A stretch of DNA of 64,000 bases from Alcanivorax sp. (GCA_022449455.1 JAKUPL010000006.1:1-64000); one strand, 5' to 3'; shown: positions 18,409-27,261, numbered from the stretch's first letter. The notes: generated by a model not told the origin, from the letters alone. Translations and numbers: made by a program.

Positions 18409-20002
18409 TCAGCAGCTCCTTCACCTGGGTCAGGCTGTCCGCCTGGTCCGGGGTCAGATCCTGGCGCCAGCGGGCGATGCGCGGGAAGCGCAGGGCGATG
18501 CCGGACTTGTGCCGCGACGACGGCTGGATGCCCTCGAAGGCAATCTCAAACACATGGTGCGGGCGCAGGGAGCGCACCGGGCCGAATTTCTCCACCGTGT
18601 TGCGGCGGATCCAGCGGTCCAACTGACCAATTTCCTTATCGGTAAGCCCGGAATACGCCTTGGCGATCGGCACGTAGGTGTCGCCGTCCGGCACCGCCAG
18701 GGTGTAGTCGGTGTACAGGTTGGCGCGGCGGCCGTGGCCGGGCTGGGCGTAGAGCAGCACCGCGTCCAGGGTCAGCGGATCGAGCTTCCACTTCCACCAG
18801 TCGCCGCGCACCCGGCCGCTGCGGTAGGGGCTGTCGGCGCGCTTCAGCATCAGGCCCTCGACGCGGTGTTCGCGGCTGTTCTCGCGCAGCGCCGCCAGCG
18901 CCGGCCAGTCATCCGCCACCACCGTGGGACTGAGCTTGAGGGCCGGCGCGTCGGTGTCGGCGATCAGCGCTTCCAGGGCGACGCGCCGTTCGCTGAGTGG
19001 CCGCGACCGCCAGTCGCGGCCCCGGTACTCGAGCAGATCGTAGGCCAGGAACACCACCGGCACCTCGCGAAGCAGTTTGTCACCGATCTTCTTGCGCTGG
19101 ATGCGTCGCTGCATCTCGGAGAACGGCAGCACGCCGTCCTTCCAGGCCACCAGTTCGCCGTCCAGCACCACCTCCGGCAGTGCCCCGGCGGCGGCCTCCA
19201 CCTCCGGGAAGCGTCCGGCCATGGGTTCCTCGCCCCGCGACCACAGCCACACCTGATTGGGCTCGGCGTCCGCCGGCCGGGCGATCAGCTGGGCACGGAT
19301 GCCGTCCCACTTCCATTCCGCCTGCCAGTCGGTGAGCGGCCCCAGGCCGTGCGGCTCGCTTTCCAGCGGCGAGGCGAGGAAAAACGGATAGGGCTGGCCG
19401 TCGCGCTCCTCGCGCCGTTCCTCGCTGAGCAGATGCCGGTAGAAATCGGCGGACGGTTCGAACTCGCCCATCAGCCGGCGGGCGATCAGCGCCCGGGGCC
19501 GGTCGCTCAGTTCCGCCAGGGCGCGCTCCACCAGGCCGCGTGACACACCCACCCGCAGGCTGCCGGTGAGCAGCTTGTTGTAGAGAAAACAGGCGGACCG
19601 GGGCAGCCGACGCCAATGGCCCAGCACCCGGGCCTTCTGGTCCACCTCGTCCAGGCCGCGCAGGGCCAGCACGCCCTGCTCCACCCACTCCGCCAGTGAG
19701 CCTTCCACCGCCGGGCGGTCCTCGCCGTCGTCCATGAGCAGGCTGACGGTTTCCGCCAGATCGCCCACGTGCTGGTAGGTCTCCTCCACCAGCCAGTCCG
19801 GCAGGCCACTGGCCTCGCCGAGCCAGTCGCGCAGCTTGCGCGCGCCGATCAGGCGCTTCATGCGCCGGCCGGTGAGCACGTACACCGCCCAGGCGCCGTC
19901 CGTGGGCTCGACCTGCTCGAAGTAGTCTTTCATTGCGTCCAGCTTGACGCGGGTGCGGGTGGTGGCGTCCAGCTCGGCGAACAGGGCGGCGAAAGCCTGC
20001 AT
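18392..20002 (-). CDS. ATP-dependent DNA ligase of the ligase-associated repair cassette
   Basis: 536 residues. N-terminal helical domain, then adenylation domain with motif I EWKWDGIR (adenylated Lys near residue 230), motif III LDGELVAW, motif IV EGLMLKR, motif V WWKWKLD, and an OB-fold C-terminus (GHGRR, FGPVRSLRPHHVFEIAFEGI). An ATP ligase in a bacterium supplements the NAD-dependent LigA; this type is associated with an exonuclease, helicase and PdeM. Its ATG overlaps the exonuclease stop (TGATG) and its end overlaps the helicase start. Confidence 0.94.
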   Translation of the reverse strand: MQAFAALFAELDATTRTRVKLDAMKDYFEQVEPTDGAWAVYVLTGRRMKRLIGARKLRDWLGEASGLPDWLVEETYQHVGDLAETVSLLMDDGEDRPAVEGSLAEWVEQGVLALRGLDEVDQKARVLGHWRRLPRSACFLYNKLLTGSLRVGVSRGLVERALAELSDRPRALIARRLMGEFEPSADFYRHLLSEERREERDGQPYPFFLASPLESEPHGLGPLTDWQAEWKWDGIRAQLIARPADAEPNQVWLWSRGEEPMAGRFPEVEAAAGALPEVVLDGELVAWKDGVLPFSEMQRRIQRKKIGDKLLREVPVVFLAYDLLEYRGRDWRSRPLSERRVALEALIADTDAPALKLSPTVVADDWPALAALRENSREHRVEGLMLKRADSPYRSGRVRGDWWKWKLDPLTLDAVLLYAQPGHGRRANLYTDYTLAVPDGDTYVPIAKAYSGLTDKEIGQLDRWIRRNTVEKFGPVRSLRPHHVFEIAFEGIQPSSRHKSGIALRFPRIARWRQDLTPDQADSLTQVKELLNAFGS

Positions 20003-21012
20003 CAGTCGTCCTCCCCGCCGTACAGGGTGCTCAGGGCGCGGGCGTCCACGCCCTCGACTTCATTGAGGTAACGCACCAGTTCGTCGCTGCGACCGTGGGT
20101 GGTGAGCACGGTGCGCGCGCCGCAATCTCGGACGGTCCGTAGCAGCGCCGACCAGTCGGCATGGTCGCTCAGTTCGAAGCCGTAATCGTAGCCGCGCCGG
20201 CGGCGGTTGCCGCGAATCCGCATCCAGCCGGAGGCGAAACCGGTGCTGGCGCTCTTGAAACGTCGCATCCAGGGGCTGCCGGCGGCGGAGGGCGGCGCCA
20301 GGATCAGCGCGCCGCTGAAATCGTGACCGCGCGGCAGCGCGGACACCGGCTCGGTGGGCAGCATGGTCACGCCGGCCCGTCGGTAGAGCTCGGTGAGCGG
20401 CACCATGGCGCCGTGCAGATGCACGGTGCGGTCGGTGTGCGCGGCCAGCGCCGCCAGCACCCGCTGGGCCTTGCCCAGAGCATAGGCGAACAGAATGCAG
20501 GGCCGGTCCGGGTGCCCTGACCACCACTGGTGAATGCGCTCGCCGACCCGCTCCACCGGCGGCCAGCGGTAGCAGGGCAGCGCGAAGGTGGCTTCGGTGA
20601 TGAGGGTGTCGCAGGGCACCACTTCGAAGGGGGCGCAGGTGGGGTCGGCGTCCCGTTTGAAGTCGCCGGTGAACAACCACACCCGGCCGTCGTCGTGCTC
20701 CACCCGCACCTGGGAGGAGCCCAGCACATGGCCGGCGGAATGCAGGCTGACACGCACCGCGCCAAAGCGGCGCCGCTCGCCATAGTCGAGGGGTTCGAAG
20801 TCCTGGTTACCGAGCCGGTGGCGCAGCAAGGGCACGCCGTCGGCCTGGGCGAAGTAGCGCTGGCTGCCGGCGCGCGCGTGGTCGGCGTGGGCGTGGGTGA
20901 GCACCGCCCGGGGCACCGGGCGCCAGGGGTCGATGTGGAAATCGCCGGCGGCGCAGTACAGGCCCTGGTCCGTGGGCACGATCAGCGGCGGCGTGGACTG
21001 GTCCTTCGTCAT
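20002..21012 (-). CDS. ligase-associated DNA damage response exonuclease (MBL fold)
   Basis: 336 residues from ATG 21012; open reading continues upstream but crosses a palindromic repeat and lacks family similarity. Metallo-beta-lactamase/beta-CASP nuclease: HAHADH at residues 40-45 binds metals, SAGHVLGS and FTGDFKRD supply further ligands, and FELSDHADW is the C-terminal histidine motif of the Artemis/SNM1-like group (TIGR04122). It should trim DNA ends for the ligase. First gene of the four-gene repair operon on the minus strand. Confidence 0.92.
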   Translation of the reverse strand: MTKDQSTPPLIVPTDQGLYCAAGDFHIDPWRPVPRAVLTHAHADHARAGSQRYFAQADGVPLLRHRLGNQDFEPLDYGERRRFGAVRVSLHSAGHVLGSSQVRVEHDDGRVWLFTGDFKRDADPTCAPFEVVPCDTLITEATFALPCYRWPPVERVGERIHQWWSGHPDRPCILFAYALGKAQRVLAALAAHTDRTVHLHGAMVPLTELYRRAGVTMLPTEPVSALPRGHDFSGALILAPPSAAGSPWMRRFKSASTGFASGWMRIRGNRRRRGYDYGFELSDHADWSALLRTVRDCGARTVLTTHGRSDELVRYLNEVEGVDARALSTLYGGEDD

Positions 21013-21099
21013 GGAGTCAGTGTGCCCGGAGAATGGTGATTCCGTCGTGAAAAAATTCGGGGTGCTTTGCAAAGAAAGGTTGAACTCTCGGTAGAGGCC

Positions 21100-21208
21100 G
21101 CGTCTCGGCGTGGGCCCCCTTCCGGGAACGCCGCAAGTACGTCCATGTAGGCTCCCTTTCGAACGTCCTGTTCTCAAGGGTCCCGGAAGGGGGCCCACGC
21201 CGAGACGC
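21100..21208. repeat. 28-bp perfect inverted repeat with 53-nt spacer
   Basis: Arms 21100-21127 and 21181-21208 are exact reverse complements over 28 bp, GC-rich, core GTGGGCCCCCTTCCGGGA. The spacer holds CGCAAGTACGTCCATGTAGG. It lies in the 307-bp divergent gap between the exonuclease start and the SDR gene, just outside both. No terminator U-run. It could be a REP/MITE-like element or a bidirectional stem structure; nothing else coding was seen in this gap. Confidence 0.85.
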
Positions 21209-21319
21209 TTCGAGGTAGCGTCCCGCGCGGCTCCGTCGAGTGTGTAGGGCGGGTGTTCACGGGGTTGGGGCGCGGGCGTGGTTAGGCTGGCCGGGTTTCC
21301 ATGGAGCGAGGGAAGCGGT

Positions 21320-22060
21320 ATGGGAAAAGTCCGTTTGATCACCGGTGCCAGCGGCGGCATTGGTGGCGCGCTGACGCGGCGTTGTCTGGAGGCCGGCGAT
21401 ACCGTGTTCGCGGTGAGCCGGCGGCCGGTGTCCGGTGAGGCGCGGGCGGCTTATGAAGAGCAGCGGCTGATCCCGGTGGCGGCGGATCTGACCCGGGAAG
21501 CGGATATCGCCGCGTTGATGGAGCGGGTGGCCGGGGCCGGCGAGGCGCTGGACAGTCTGATTCACTGCGCCGGCGTGCTGCACGACGAGGCCCACGGACT
21601 GGCGCCGGAGAAACGTCTGGAAGACCTGGACGGCGCCGCCCTGGCGCACGCCTTCGCGCTCAACGCCAGCGCGCCCATGCTGTTGGCCAAGCACGGTCTG
21701 CCGCTGCTGCGCCGGCGCCAACGGGCGGTGTTCGCCTCTCTGTCCGCGCGGGTCGGCAGCATCGCCGACAACCGGCTCGGCGGCTGGTACGCCTATCGGG
21801 CCTCCAAGGCGGCCCAGAACCAGTTCATCCGCACCTTCGCGGTGGAAGCGCGGCGCCGGGTACCGGGCCTGGTCGTGCTGGCGTTGCATCCGGGCACCGT
21901 GGACACCGCCCTCTCGCGCCCGTTTCAGCGCAACGTGCCGGAGGGAAAGCTGTTTACTCCGGACTTCGCCGCCGAGCGGCTGCTGGGCCTGATCGACGGC
22001 GCCGGCGAGGCGGACAGCGGCCGCTTCCTGGCCTGGGACGGCAAGGACATTCCCTGGTGA
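21320..22060 (+). CDS. short-chain dehydrogenase/reductase
   Basis: 246 residues from ATG 21320, preceded by GGAGCGAGGGAAG. Classical [12 protein letters not shown] nucleotide-binding motif at the N-terminus, the HCAG version of the NNAG motif (usually N), YRASK as the Y-x3-K catalytic pair, and a serine upstream (LSARVGS). It resembles the C-factor/YciK-like SDRs of gamma-proteobacteria. NAD(P)-dependent oxidoreductase, substrate unknown. Its stop overlaps the DUF2256 start (GTGA), so the two are co-translated. Confidence 0.87.
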   Translation: MGKVRLITGASGGIGGALTRRCLEAGDTVFAVSRRPVSGEARAAYEEQRLIPVAADLTREADIAALMERVAGAGEALDSLIHCAGVLHDEAHGLAPEKRLEDLDGAALAHAFALNASAPMLLAKHGLPLLRRRQRAVFASLSARVGSIADNRLGGWYAYRASKAAQNQFIRTFAVEARRRVPGLVVLALHPGTVDTALSRPFQRNVPEGKLFTPDFAAERLLGLIDGAGEADSGRFLAWDGKDIPW

Positions 22061-22194
22061 GCCACCACAAAGCCACCCTGCCCGAGAAAACCTGCCCGGT
22101 GTGCGGCCGGCCGTTCCGCTGGCGGCGCAAGTGGGCCCGCGACTGGGACCGGGTGATCTATTGTTCGCAGCGCTGCCGCCGGAGCCCTCGGTGA
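22057..22194 (+). CDS. DUF2256 mini-protein, zinc-ribbon-like
   Basis: 45 residues: GTG start overlapping the upstream SDR stop. The sequence [20 protein letters not shown] followed by YCSQRCRR is the DUF2256 family, which has four cysteines spaced CPVC...YCSxRC as a probable zinc-binding ribbon. Short and easily missed by automatic calls. Function unknown. It is often linked to a photolyase/cryptochrome-type or other small gene in related bacteria; here it directly follows an SDR. Confidence 0.85.
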   Translation: MSHHKATLPEKTCPVCGRPFRWRRKWARDWDRVIYCSQRCRRSPR

Positions 22195-22201
22195 AGCGCG
22201 C

Positions 22202-23542
22202 TCAGGGCAACCGGTCCAGGGTGCGCTTGCGCAGGTCTTCCAGGGCGTCGCTGAAGCTCACCGGGTAGGGCGCGTCGGCGCGGGCGGTGTCGCGCAGCGC
22301 CGCCGGCAGGGAGGCCAGTTCCCGGCGCAGGCGCTCGCGGGCGGCGTCCGGGTCCGGCGGCGGCACCACCGGCGCGCCGTCCGCCACCACGGTGCGCAGC
22401 AGCGGCTCGCCGTGGCGTTCCTCGTCGGCGGCGGTGATCTCGTCGCCCACCAGCCGGCCCTCGCCGTCGTACTGCCGCCACACCTGCTTGGCGCCGGGGT
22501 AGACCGGCTTGCCCGGCGACGCCTTGAGGCGCGGCCGACCGTCGTATTCGGTCAGCTTGTAGGCAAAATCCAAGGACGGCGCGTCCGCCACCGACCCCAT
22601 CTCGGTGCCCACGCCGAAGCCGTCGATGGGAGCGCCGCCAGCCACCAGATCGGCCACCTTCCACTCGTCCAGGCCGCCGCTGACCACCACGCGGATGCGC
22701 GACAAGCCGGCGCCGTCCAGCTTGTCACGCACCGCCCGGGCCAGCGCCGCCAGATCGCCGGAATCGATGCGCAGCGCGCCCACGTCCAGGCCCTCATCGC
22801 GCACCAGCCCGATCACTTTGTCGGTGGCGGCCAGGGCGTCGTAGGTGTCGATCAGCAGGGTGGTGCCCGGGTAGTCGCGGGCATAGCGGCGGAACGCCTC
22901 GGTCTCGTCGTCGAACGACTGGATGTAGGAATGGGCCATGGTGCCGCGCAGCGGCAGGTCGAAGGTGAGCCCGCCCAGCACATTGCTGGTGGCCTGGATG
23001 CCCGCCACCCGGTAGGCGCGCACGCTGCGCCAGGCGGCCTCCAGGCCGTGCATGCGGCGCATGCCGAAATCCAGCACCGGGGCGTCGCCGGCGGCCAGCA
23101 CCACCCGCGCCGCCTTGGAGGCGAGCAGGGTCTCCAGGTTCACGTAGTTCATCAGCAGGCTTTCCAGCAACTGCCCCTCGGCCACCGGCGCGCGCAGTTC
23201 CAGCAACGGCTCCTGGGGGAACACCAGGGAGCCCTCCGGCAGCGCCCGCACCTCGCCGCTGAAGCGGAAGCCGGCCAGCCAGTCGAGGAATTCATCGCGG
23301 AAGCCCAGCGGCGCCAGGCGGCGTACCTGCTCCTCGGGAAAGCGCAGCTCGCTGATCAGCCGGGCGGCGTGCTCCTGGCCACAGGCCACGGCGAAATTAC
23401 GCTGCCCGGGCAGCACCCGGTAGAACAGGCTGAACACCGCCTTGCCCCGCCGGTGGTCCAGGTGATAGGCCTGGGCCATGTTCAGTTCGTAGAGATCGGT
23501 GAGCAGACCCAGTTCGTCCGCCCGCGGCCAGACTGCGGTCAT
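22202..23542 (-). CDS. pncB: nicotinate phosphoribosyltransferase
   Basis: 446 residues. Converts nicotinate and PRPP to nicotinate mononucleotide, the Preiss-Handler entry to NAD. LLTDLYELNMAQAYH is the start of the PncB2-like branch, with FSLFYRVLPGQRNFAVACG, VLDFGMRRMHG, ATSNVLGGL, GTMAHSYIQSFDDETEAF (catalytic His near residue 210) and LRIDSGDLAALAR following. C-terminal KQVWRQYDGEGRLVGDEI. All segments present. Convergent with the DUF2256 gene at a distance of 7 bp. The macrodomain gene lies downstream of this start on the same strand. Confidence 0.92.
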   Translation of the reverse strand: MTAVWPRADELGLLTDLYELNMAQAYHLDHRRGKAVFSLFYRVLPGQRNFAVACGQEHAARLISELRFPEEQVRRLAPLGFRDEFLDWLAGFRFSGEVRALPEGSLVFPQEPLLELRAPVAEGQLLESLLMNYVNLETLLASKAARVVLAAGDAPVLDFGMRRMHGLEAAWRSVRAYRVAGIQATSNVLGGLTFDLPLRGTMAHSYIQSFDDETEAFRRYARDYPGTTLLIDTYDALAATDKVIGLVRDEGLDVGALRIDSGDLAALARAVRDKLDGAGLSRIRVVVSGGLDEWKVADLVAGGAPIDGFGVGTEMGSVADAPSLDFAYKLTEYDGRPRLKASPGKPVYPGAKQVWRQYDGEGRLVGDEITAADEERHGEPLLRTVVADGAPVVPPPDPDAARERLRRELASLPAALRDTARADAPYPVSFSDALEDLRKRTLDRLP

Positions 23543-23623
23543 CGGCGCTTCCTTCGGCTGGTGGTGTCAAACATCGCTATGGATTGCACTGCGGCGGGCG
23601 CTTTTCAAGGCCCGGGGCGGCAT

Positions 23624-24145
23624 TCAGCGGGTCAGGGCGTCGAGCACGGTGCGATGGGCCGCCAGGGCGGCGGCGTCGAACAGCACGAAACGGATCCGTT
23701 TGAGCCGGGTCAGGGCGGCGCTTTCCGCCACCACCGTGGACACCGCGCAGCGCGCCGCGTCCTCCAGCGGATAACCAAAAGCGCCAGTGGACAAGGCCGG
23801 AAAGGCCAGGCTTTCCAGACCCTCCCGCTCCGCCAGCCGCAGGGCGTTGCGGTAGCAGTCCGCCAGCAATTGATCGGCGGGCTCGTCCCGACCGTACACT
23901 GGCCCCAGGCAGTGGATCACATAACGGTTGGGCAGGCCATGGCCACCGCTGATCACGGCCTGCCCGGGGCGGATCGGCGCCATCGGCGCGCATTCCTTGG
24001 CCAGGCCGGGCCCGGCGGCCCGATGCAGGGCGCCGGCCACGCCGCCGCCGGTACGCAATTGCGCGTTGGCGGCGTTGACCACCGCGTCCATGTCGGTTTG
24101 CGCGGCGATGTCCCCTTGCCGGCATTCAATGCTCACCTGGGCCAT
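23624..24145 (-). CDS. macrodomain protein, O-acetyl-ADP-ribose deacetylase type
   Basis: 173 residues from ATG 24145; the longer frame is antisense to the LEA-type lipoprotein gene. Macro domain core: DMDAVVNAANAQLRTGGGVAGALHRAAGP, the ADP-ribose-binding Asn-Ala-Ala-Asn with the glycine loop, then HCLGPVYG and FPALSTGAFGYPLEDAA. Members hydrolyse O-acetyl-ADP-ribose or ADP-ribosylated residues. It stands 82 bp upstream of pncB on the same strand, so NAD metabolism may link them. The C-terminus after residue 150 is short and ends LTR. Confidence 0.9.
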   Translation of the reverse strand: MAQVSIECRQGDIAAQTDMDAVVNAANAQLRTGGGVAGALHRAAGPGLAKECAPMAPIRPGQAVISGGHGLPNRYVIHCLGPVYGRDEPADQLLADCYRNALRLAEREGLESLAFPALSTGAFGYPLEDAARCAVSTVVAESAALTRLKRIRFVLFDAAALAAHRTVLDALTR

Positions 24146-24230
24146 GACGGGCTTCCTGGCATCGCGGCCCGGCTCGGGTATGATCCGCTGCGGGCCTGTG
24201 TGTTTAAAACAGCGTGAAAGGGAGAACACT

Positions 24231-24701
24231 ATGCGAACTCTGGCGCGAATCGGCGTGCTGGGCCTGCTTGCCCTGCTCGGCGCCTGCCAGACCCTCACCG
24301 GGCTGGAAGCCCCGGAGGTGAACCTGTCCAGTCTCCGCCTGGAACAGGTCAGCGTGTTTGAGCAACAGTGGCAGGTGGTGCTGCGCGCGCGCAACCCCAA
24401 CGACCGCGACCTGACGCTCAAGAGTCTGGATTATGAACTGTTCGTCAACGGCGAGAAGCTGGCCCGGGGCCTGACCGGCGACGACGTGACCCTGCCGGCC
24501 ATGGGCGACGCCCTGGTCAGCACCCGCATCACCACCAGCCTGATGCAGACCCTGGGCAAACTGAAGGCCCTGCAGCAGGAACCCGGCGCGCCGCTGGACT
24601 ACCGCATCAAGGGCACCGCCCGGGTCAAGGGCCTGGCCTTTCCGCTGAACTTCGACCAGCGCGGCGAATTCCGGCTGCCGGATACGGTGCCGCTGCGCTG
24701 A
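24231..24701 (+). CDS. LEA type 2 / LEA14-like lipoprotein
   Basis: 156 residues. Lipobox LLGAC after MRTLARIGVLGLLALLGA, then one WHy-type (water stress/hypersensitive response) beta-sandwich: VNLSSLRLEQVSVFEQQWQVVLRARNPNDRDLTLKSLDYELFVNGEKLARG and a closing strand FPLNFDQRGEFRL. The N-P-N motif is typical. Anchored lipoprotein of unknown function; LEA14 proteins are linked to stress tolerance but this is not established for bacterial lipoprotein forms. A GGGAG site precedes the ATG by 6 nt. Divergent from the macrodomain gene; its end is part of a tandem repeat. Confidence 0.85.
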   Translation: MRTLARIGVLGLLALLGACQTLTGLEAPEVNLSSLRLEQVSVFEQQWQVVLRARNPNDRDLTLKSLDYELFVNGEKLARGLTGDDVTLPAMGDALVSTRITTSLMQTLGKLKALQQEPGAPLDYRIKGTARVKGLAFPLNFDQRGEFRLPDTVPLR

Positions 24702-24746
24702 TAGAGGGCCGCTGCGCTGATATAGAGCCGCTGCGCTGATCTAGAG
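24690..24746. repeat. three tandem copies of a 17-19 bp unit spanning the stop codon
   Basis: Units CCGCTGCGCTGATAGAG (24690), CCGCTGCGCTGATATAGAG (24709) and CCGCTGCGCTGATCTAGAG (24728). The first copy contains the last codons and TGA of the lipoprotein gene; the other two are downstream and do not extend the protein. Confidence 0.9.
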
Positions 24747-24881
24747 CCGCCACGCCAAGGCCAAACGCCCCGACCTGACCCGGGCGGCCGGCGCGCCGAG
24801 CGTTCCGGTCATCCCCCGGCGCCGGCGGGCGGGCTACAGTGGGGTTTCTCAGCAGCCTGTTATCTGGCAGGGACCCTTTTT

Positions 24882-26336
24882 ATGCAACCGGACTTCCAGG
24901 TGGCCATCATCGGCGCCGGCTTTGGCGGGCTGGGCATGGCCATCGAATTGAAAAAACGCGGCCGCCACTCCCTGGTGATTCTCGAAAAAGCCGACGGCGT
25001 GGGCGGCGCCTGGCGGGACAACACCTACCCCGGCGCCGCCTGCGACGTGCCCTCGCACCTGTATTCCTTCTCGTTCTCCCGCAAGTTCGACTGGTCGCGG
25101 CGTTTCGCGCCCCAGGCGGAAATCCTCGACTACGTTGAGCAATGCGTACGCGACCATGACCTGACGCCACATCTGCGTTTTCGCTGTGAAGTGCGCGGCG
25201 CCCGCTTCGACGAAAGCGACAATCTCTGGCACATCGACACCGGCGACGGCGCGCTCACCGCCCGCGCCCTGATCACCGCCACCGGCCAGTTGAACCGGCC
25301 CGCCTGGCCGCGGCTGCCCGGCCTGGATCGTTTTCAGGGCGCCGCCTTCCACAGCGCCCGCTGGGACCACGACGTGGACCTGGCCGGCAAGACCGTGGCG
25401 GTGGTGGGCACCGGGGCCAGCGCCATCCAGTTCGTGCCGGAGGTGGCACGGGTGGCGGCCCGGGTGAAGCTGTTCCAGCGTTCCGCCGCCTATGTGATTC
25501 CCAAGCCGGACCGACCCTATTCCGCCCTGGAGCACACCCTGATGCGGCGCTTTCCGGTGCTACAGCGTCTCGACCGAGCGCGTATCTACGCGCAGAACGA
25601 GAGCCGGGTACTGGGCTTCACCGCCCTGCAGGGCGTGATGCGGGTCTACGAGTGGCTGTTCCGGCGTTATCTGCGACGCACCGTCAGCGACCCGGCCCTG
25701 CGCGACACCCTGACGCCGGACTACCCCGTGGGCTGCAAACGCATCCTGATCTCCAATGATTATTTCCAGGCCATCGAGCACTACGGTATCGAGGTGTACG
25801 ACGGCGGCGTGACGGCGGTGGACGAAACCGGCGTGGTGGACGCCGGCGGCCGGCATCACGACGCCCAGGTGCTGATCCTGGGCACCGGCTTCCAGGCCAC
25901 CGACTTTCTGGCGCCCATGGCCATCACCGGCCGCCAGGGGCGCGACCTCAACCAGGCCTGGCGGGACGGCGCCGAGGCCTACCTGGGGATCAGCGTAAGC
26001 GGCTTTCCCAATCTGTTCATGCTGTACGGCCCCAACACCAACCTGGGGCACAACTCCATCGTTTACATGCTGGAATCGCAGATCGCCTATGTGCTGAGCG
26101 CCCTGGAGACCCTGGAACGGCCCGGCGTCGAGCGGCTGGAGGTGGCCGCCTCGGTGCAGGACTGCTTCAACCGGGAGCTGCAGCGGCGGCTGCGCGACAC
26201 CGTCTGGGAGCGCGGCTGCGAGAGCTGGTACAAGACCGCCAGCGGCAAGAACACCAACAACTGGCCCGGTTTTACCTTCCAGTACCGGCGCCGCACCCGA
26301 CGATTGGATCCCCGCGATTATGAGTTGTACCCGTGA
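24882..26336 (+). CDS. flavin-containing monooxygenase, Baeyer-Villiger type
   Basis: 484 residues. FAD dinucleotide-binding motif IIGAGFGGLG at residues 10-16, NADPH motif VVGTGASAIQ near residue 173, and FQGAAFHSARWD near residues 148-159, which fits the Baeyer-Villiger fingerprint F-x-G-x3-H-x3-W. This class inserts oxygen into ketones or oxidises soft nucleophiles. First gene of a three-gene unit with an HSL-type esterase (overlap 17 bp) and an SDR: an SDR could supply or reduce a ketone, a monooxygenase form an ester and an esterase cleave it. The order resembles the monooxygenase-LipR-SDR order of the mycobacterial mymA locus. Confidence 0.87.
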   Translation: MQPDFQVAIIGAGFGGLGMAIELKKRGRHSLVILEKADGVGGAWRDNTYPGAACDVPSHLYSFSFSRKFDWSRRFAPQAEILDYVEQCVRDHDLTPHLRFRCEVRGARFDESDNLWHIDTGDGALTARALITATGQLNRPAWPRLPGLDRFQGAAFHSARWDHDVDLAGKTVAVVGTGASAIQFVPEVARVAARVKLFQRSAAYVIPKPDRPYSALEHTLMRRFPVLQRLDRARIYAQNESRVLGFTALQGVMRVYEWLFRRYLRRTVSDPALRDTLTPDYPVGCKRILISNDYFQAIEHYGIEVYDGGVTAVDETGVVDAGGRHHDAQVLILGTGFQATDFLAPMAITGRQGRDLNQAWRDGAEAYLGISVSGFPNLFMLYGPNTNLGHNSIVYMLESQIAYVLSALETLERPGVERLEVAASVQDCFNRELQRRLRDTVWERGCESWYKTASGKNTNNWPGFTFQYRRRTRRLDPRDYELYP

Positions 26337-27261
26337 AACCGGCGGCGAGGCCCCGGGCCCGTCGCAACGCCTGATCGCCGCCACCCTGCGCGGCGCCCTG
26401 AAAAGCCTGCTGAGCCCCGCCTTCCAGGCGCGGGCGCCGGTATCGCTGCAGCGACGCTGGCTGGCCACCGTGGCGCGGGCCACCCTGCCCGCCCGGGGCG
26501 TGCCCCGGCACCCGACCCGGTTCGCCGGGGTGCCGGTGGAGGTGGTGGGCCAGGGCCGCGCCGGCACCGTGCTGTACCTGCACGGCGGCGGCTACATCGC
26601 CGGCGGCCCGGCCACCCACCGGGCCCTCACCACCCGGCTGGCGAAGGCGCTGGACGCCACCGTGATGGTGGTGGACTATCGGCTGGCGCCGGAACACCCG
26701 AGCCCGGCGGCCCTGGACGACACCCTGGCGGTGTACCGGGCACTGCTGGATCAGGGCCACCCGCCGGAACGGCTGGCGGTGGCCGGCGACTCCGCCGGCG
26801 GCGGCCTGAGCCTGGCGTTCCTGCAGCACCTCCGCGACGGCGGCACCCTGCCATTGCCGGCGGCCGGCGTGCTGCTCTCGCCCTGGCTGGATCTGACCCT
26901 GGCGCACACGCCGGAGCAGGTGGCCGGCGAGGCCATGCTCAGCCGCGCCTGGCTGGATTTCGCCGCCCGGGCCTACGCCGGCGAGCGCCGGGACCGGCCG
27001 GAGGTATCACCGCTGCTGGGCGATCTGAACGGCCTGCCGCCGCTGCTGATCCAGTGCGGCGGCGACGAGATTCTCGGCGCCGACAGCGAGCGGCTGGCCG
27101 ACGCCCTGGACCGGGCGGACACCCAGGGCCGCTACCAGCGGTTCGCGGATCGCTGGCACGTGTTCCAGCTGCACGCCGGGGTGCTGACCGACGCGGACCG
27201 GGCGCTGGCCTCGATCCGCGATTTTCTGGCCGACCGTTTCCACGGGGAGGCACGCCCATGA
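26320..27261 (+). CDS. alpha/beta hydrolase, hormone-sensitive lipase family
   Basis: 313 residues. HGGGY at about residues 88-92 gives the HSL oxyanion loop and GDSAGGG, with Ser158, the nucleophile. DYRLAPEHPSPAAL is the diagnostic HSL segment. Catalytic acid/His candidates are GGDEILG near 250 and FADRWHVFQ near 280. Acts on short to medium esters. Starts 17 bp before the monooxygenase stop, and its own stop overlaps the SDR start (ATGA), so translation of all three genes is coupled. No signal peptide; cytoplasmic. Confidence 0.9.
   Translation: MSCTRETGGEAPGPSQRLIAATLRGALKSLLSPAFQARAPVSLQRRWLATVARATLPARGVPRHPTRFAGVPVEVVGQGRAGTVLYLHGGGYIAGGPATHRALTTRLAKALDATVMVVDYRLAPEHPSPAALDDTLAVYRALLDQGHPPERLAVAGDSAGGGLSLAFLQHLRDGGTLPLPAAGVLLSPWLDLTLAHTPEQVAGEAMLSRAWLDFAARAYAGERRDRPEVSPLLGDLNGLPPLLIQCGGDEILGADSERLADALDRADTQGRYQRFADRWHVFQLHAGVLTDADRALASIRDFLADRFHGEARP

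Noticed and set aside
24690-24746. Tandem repeats as a possible CRISPR array
   Set aside because: Units are adjacent without spacers, only three copies, and no cas genes are present.
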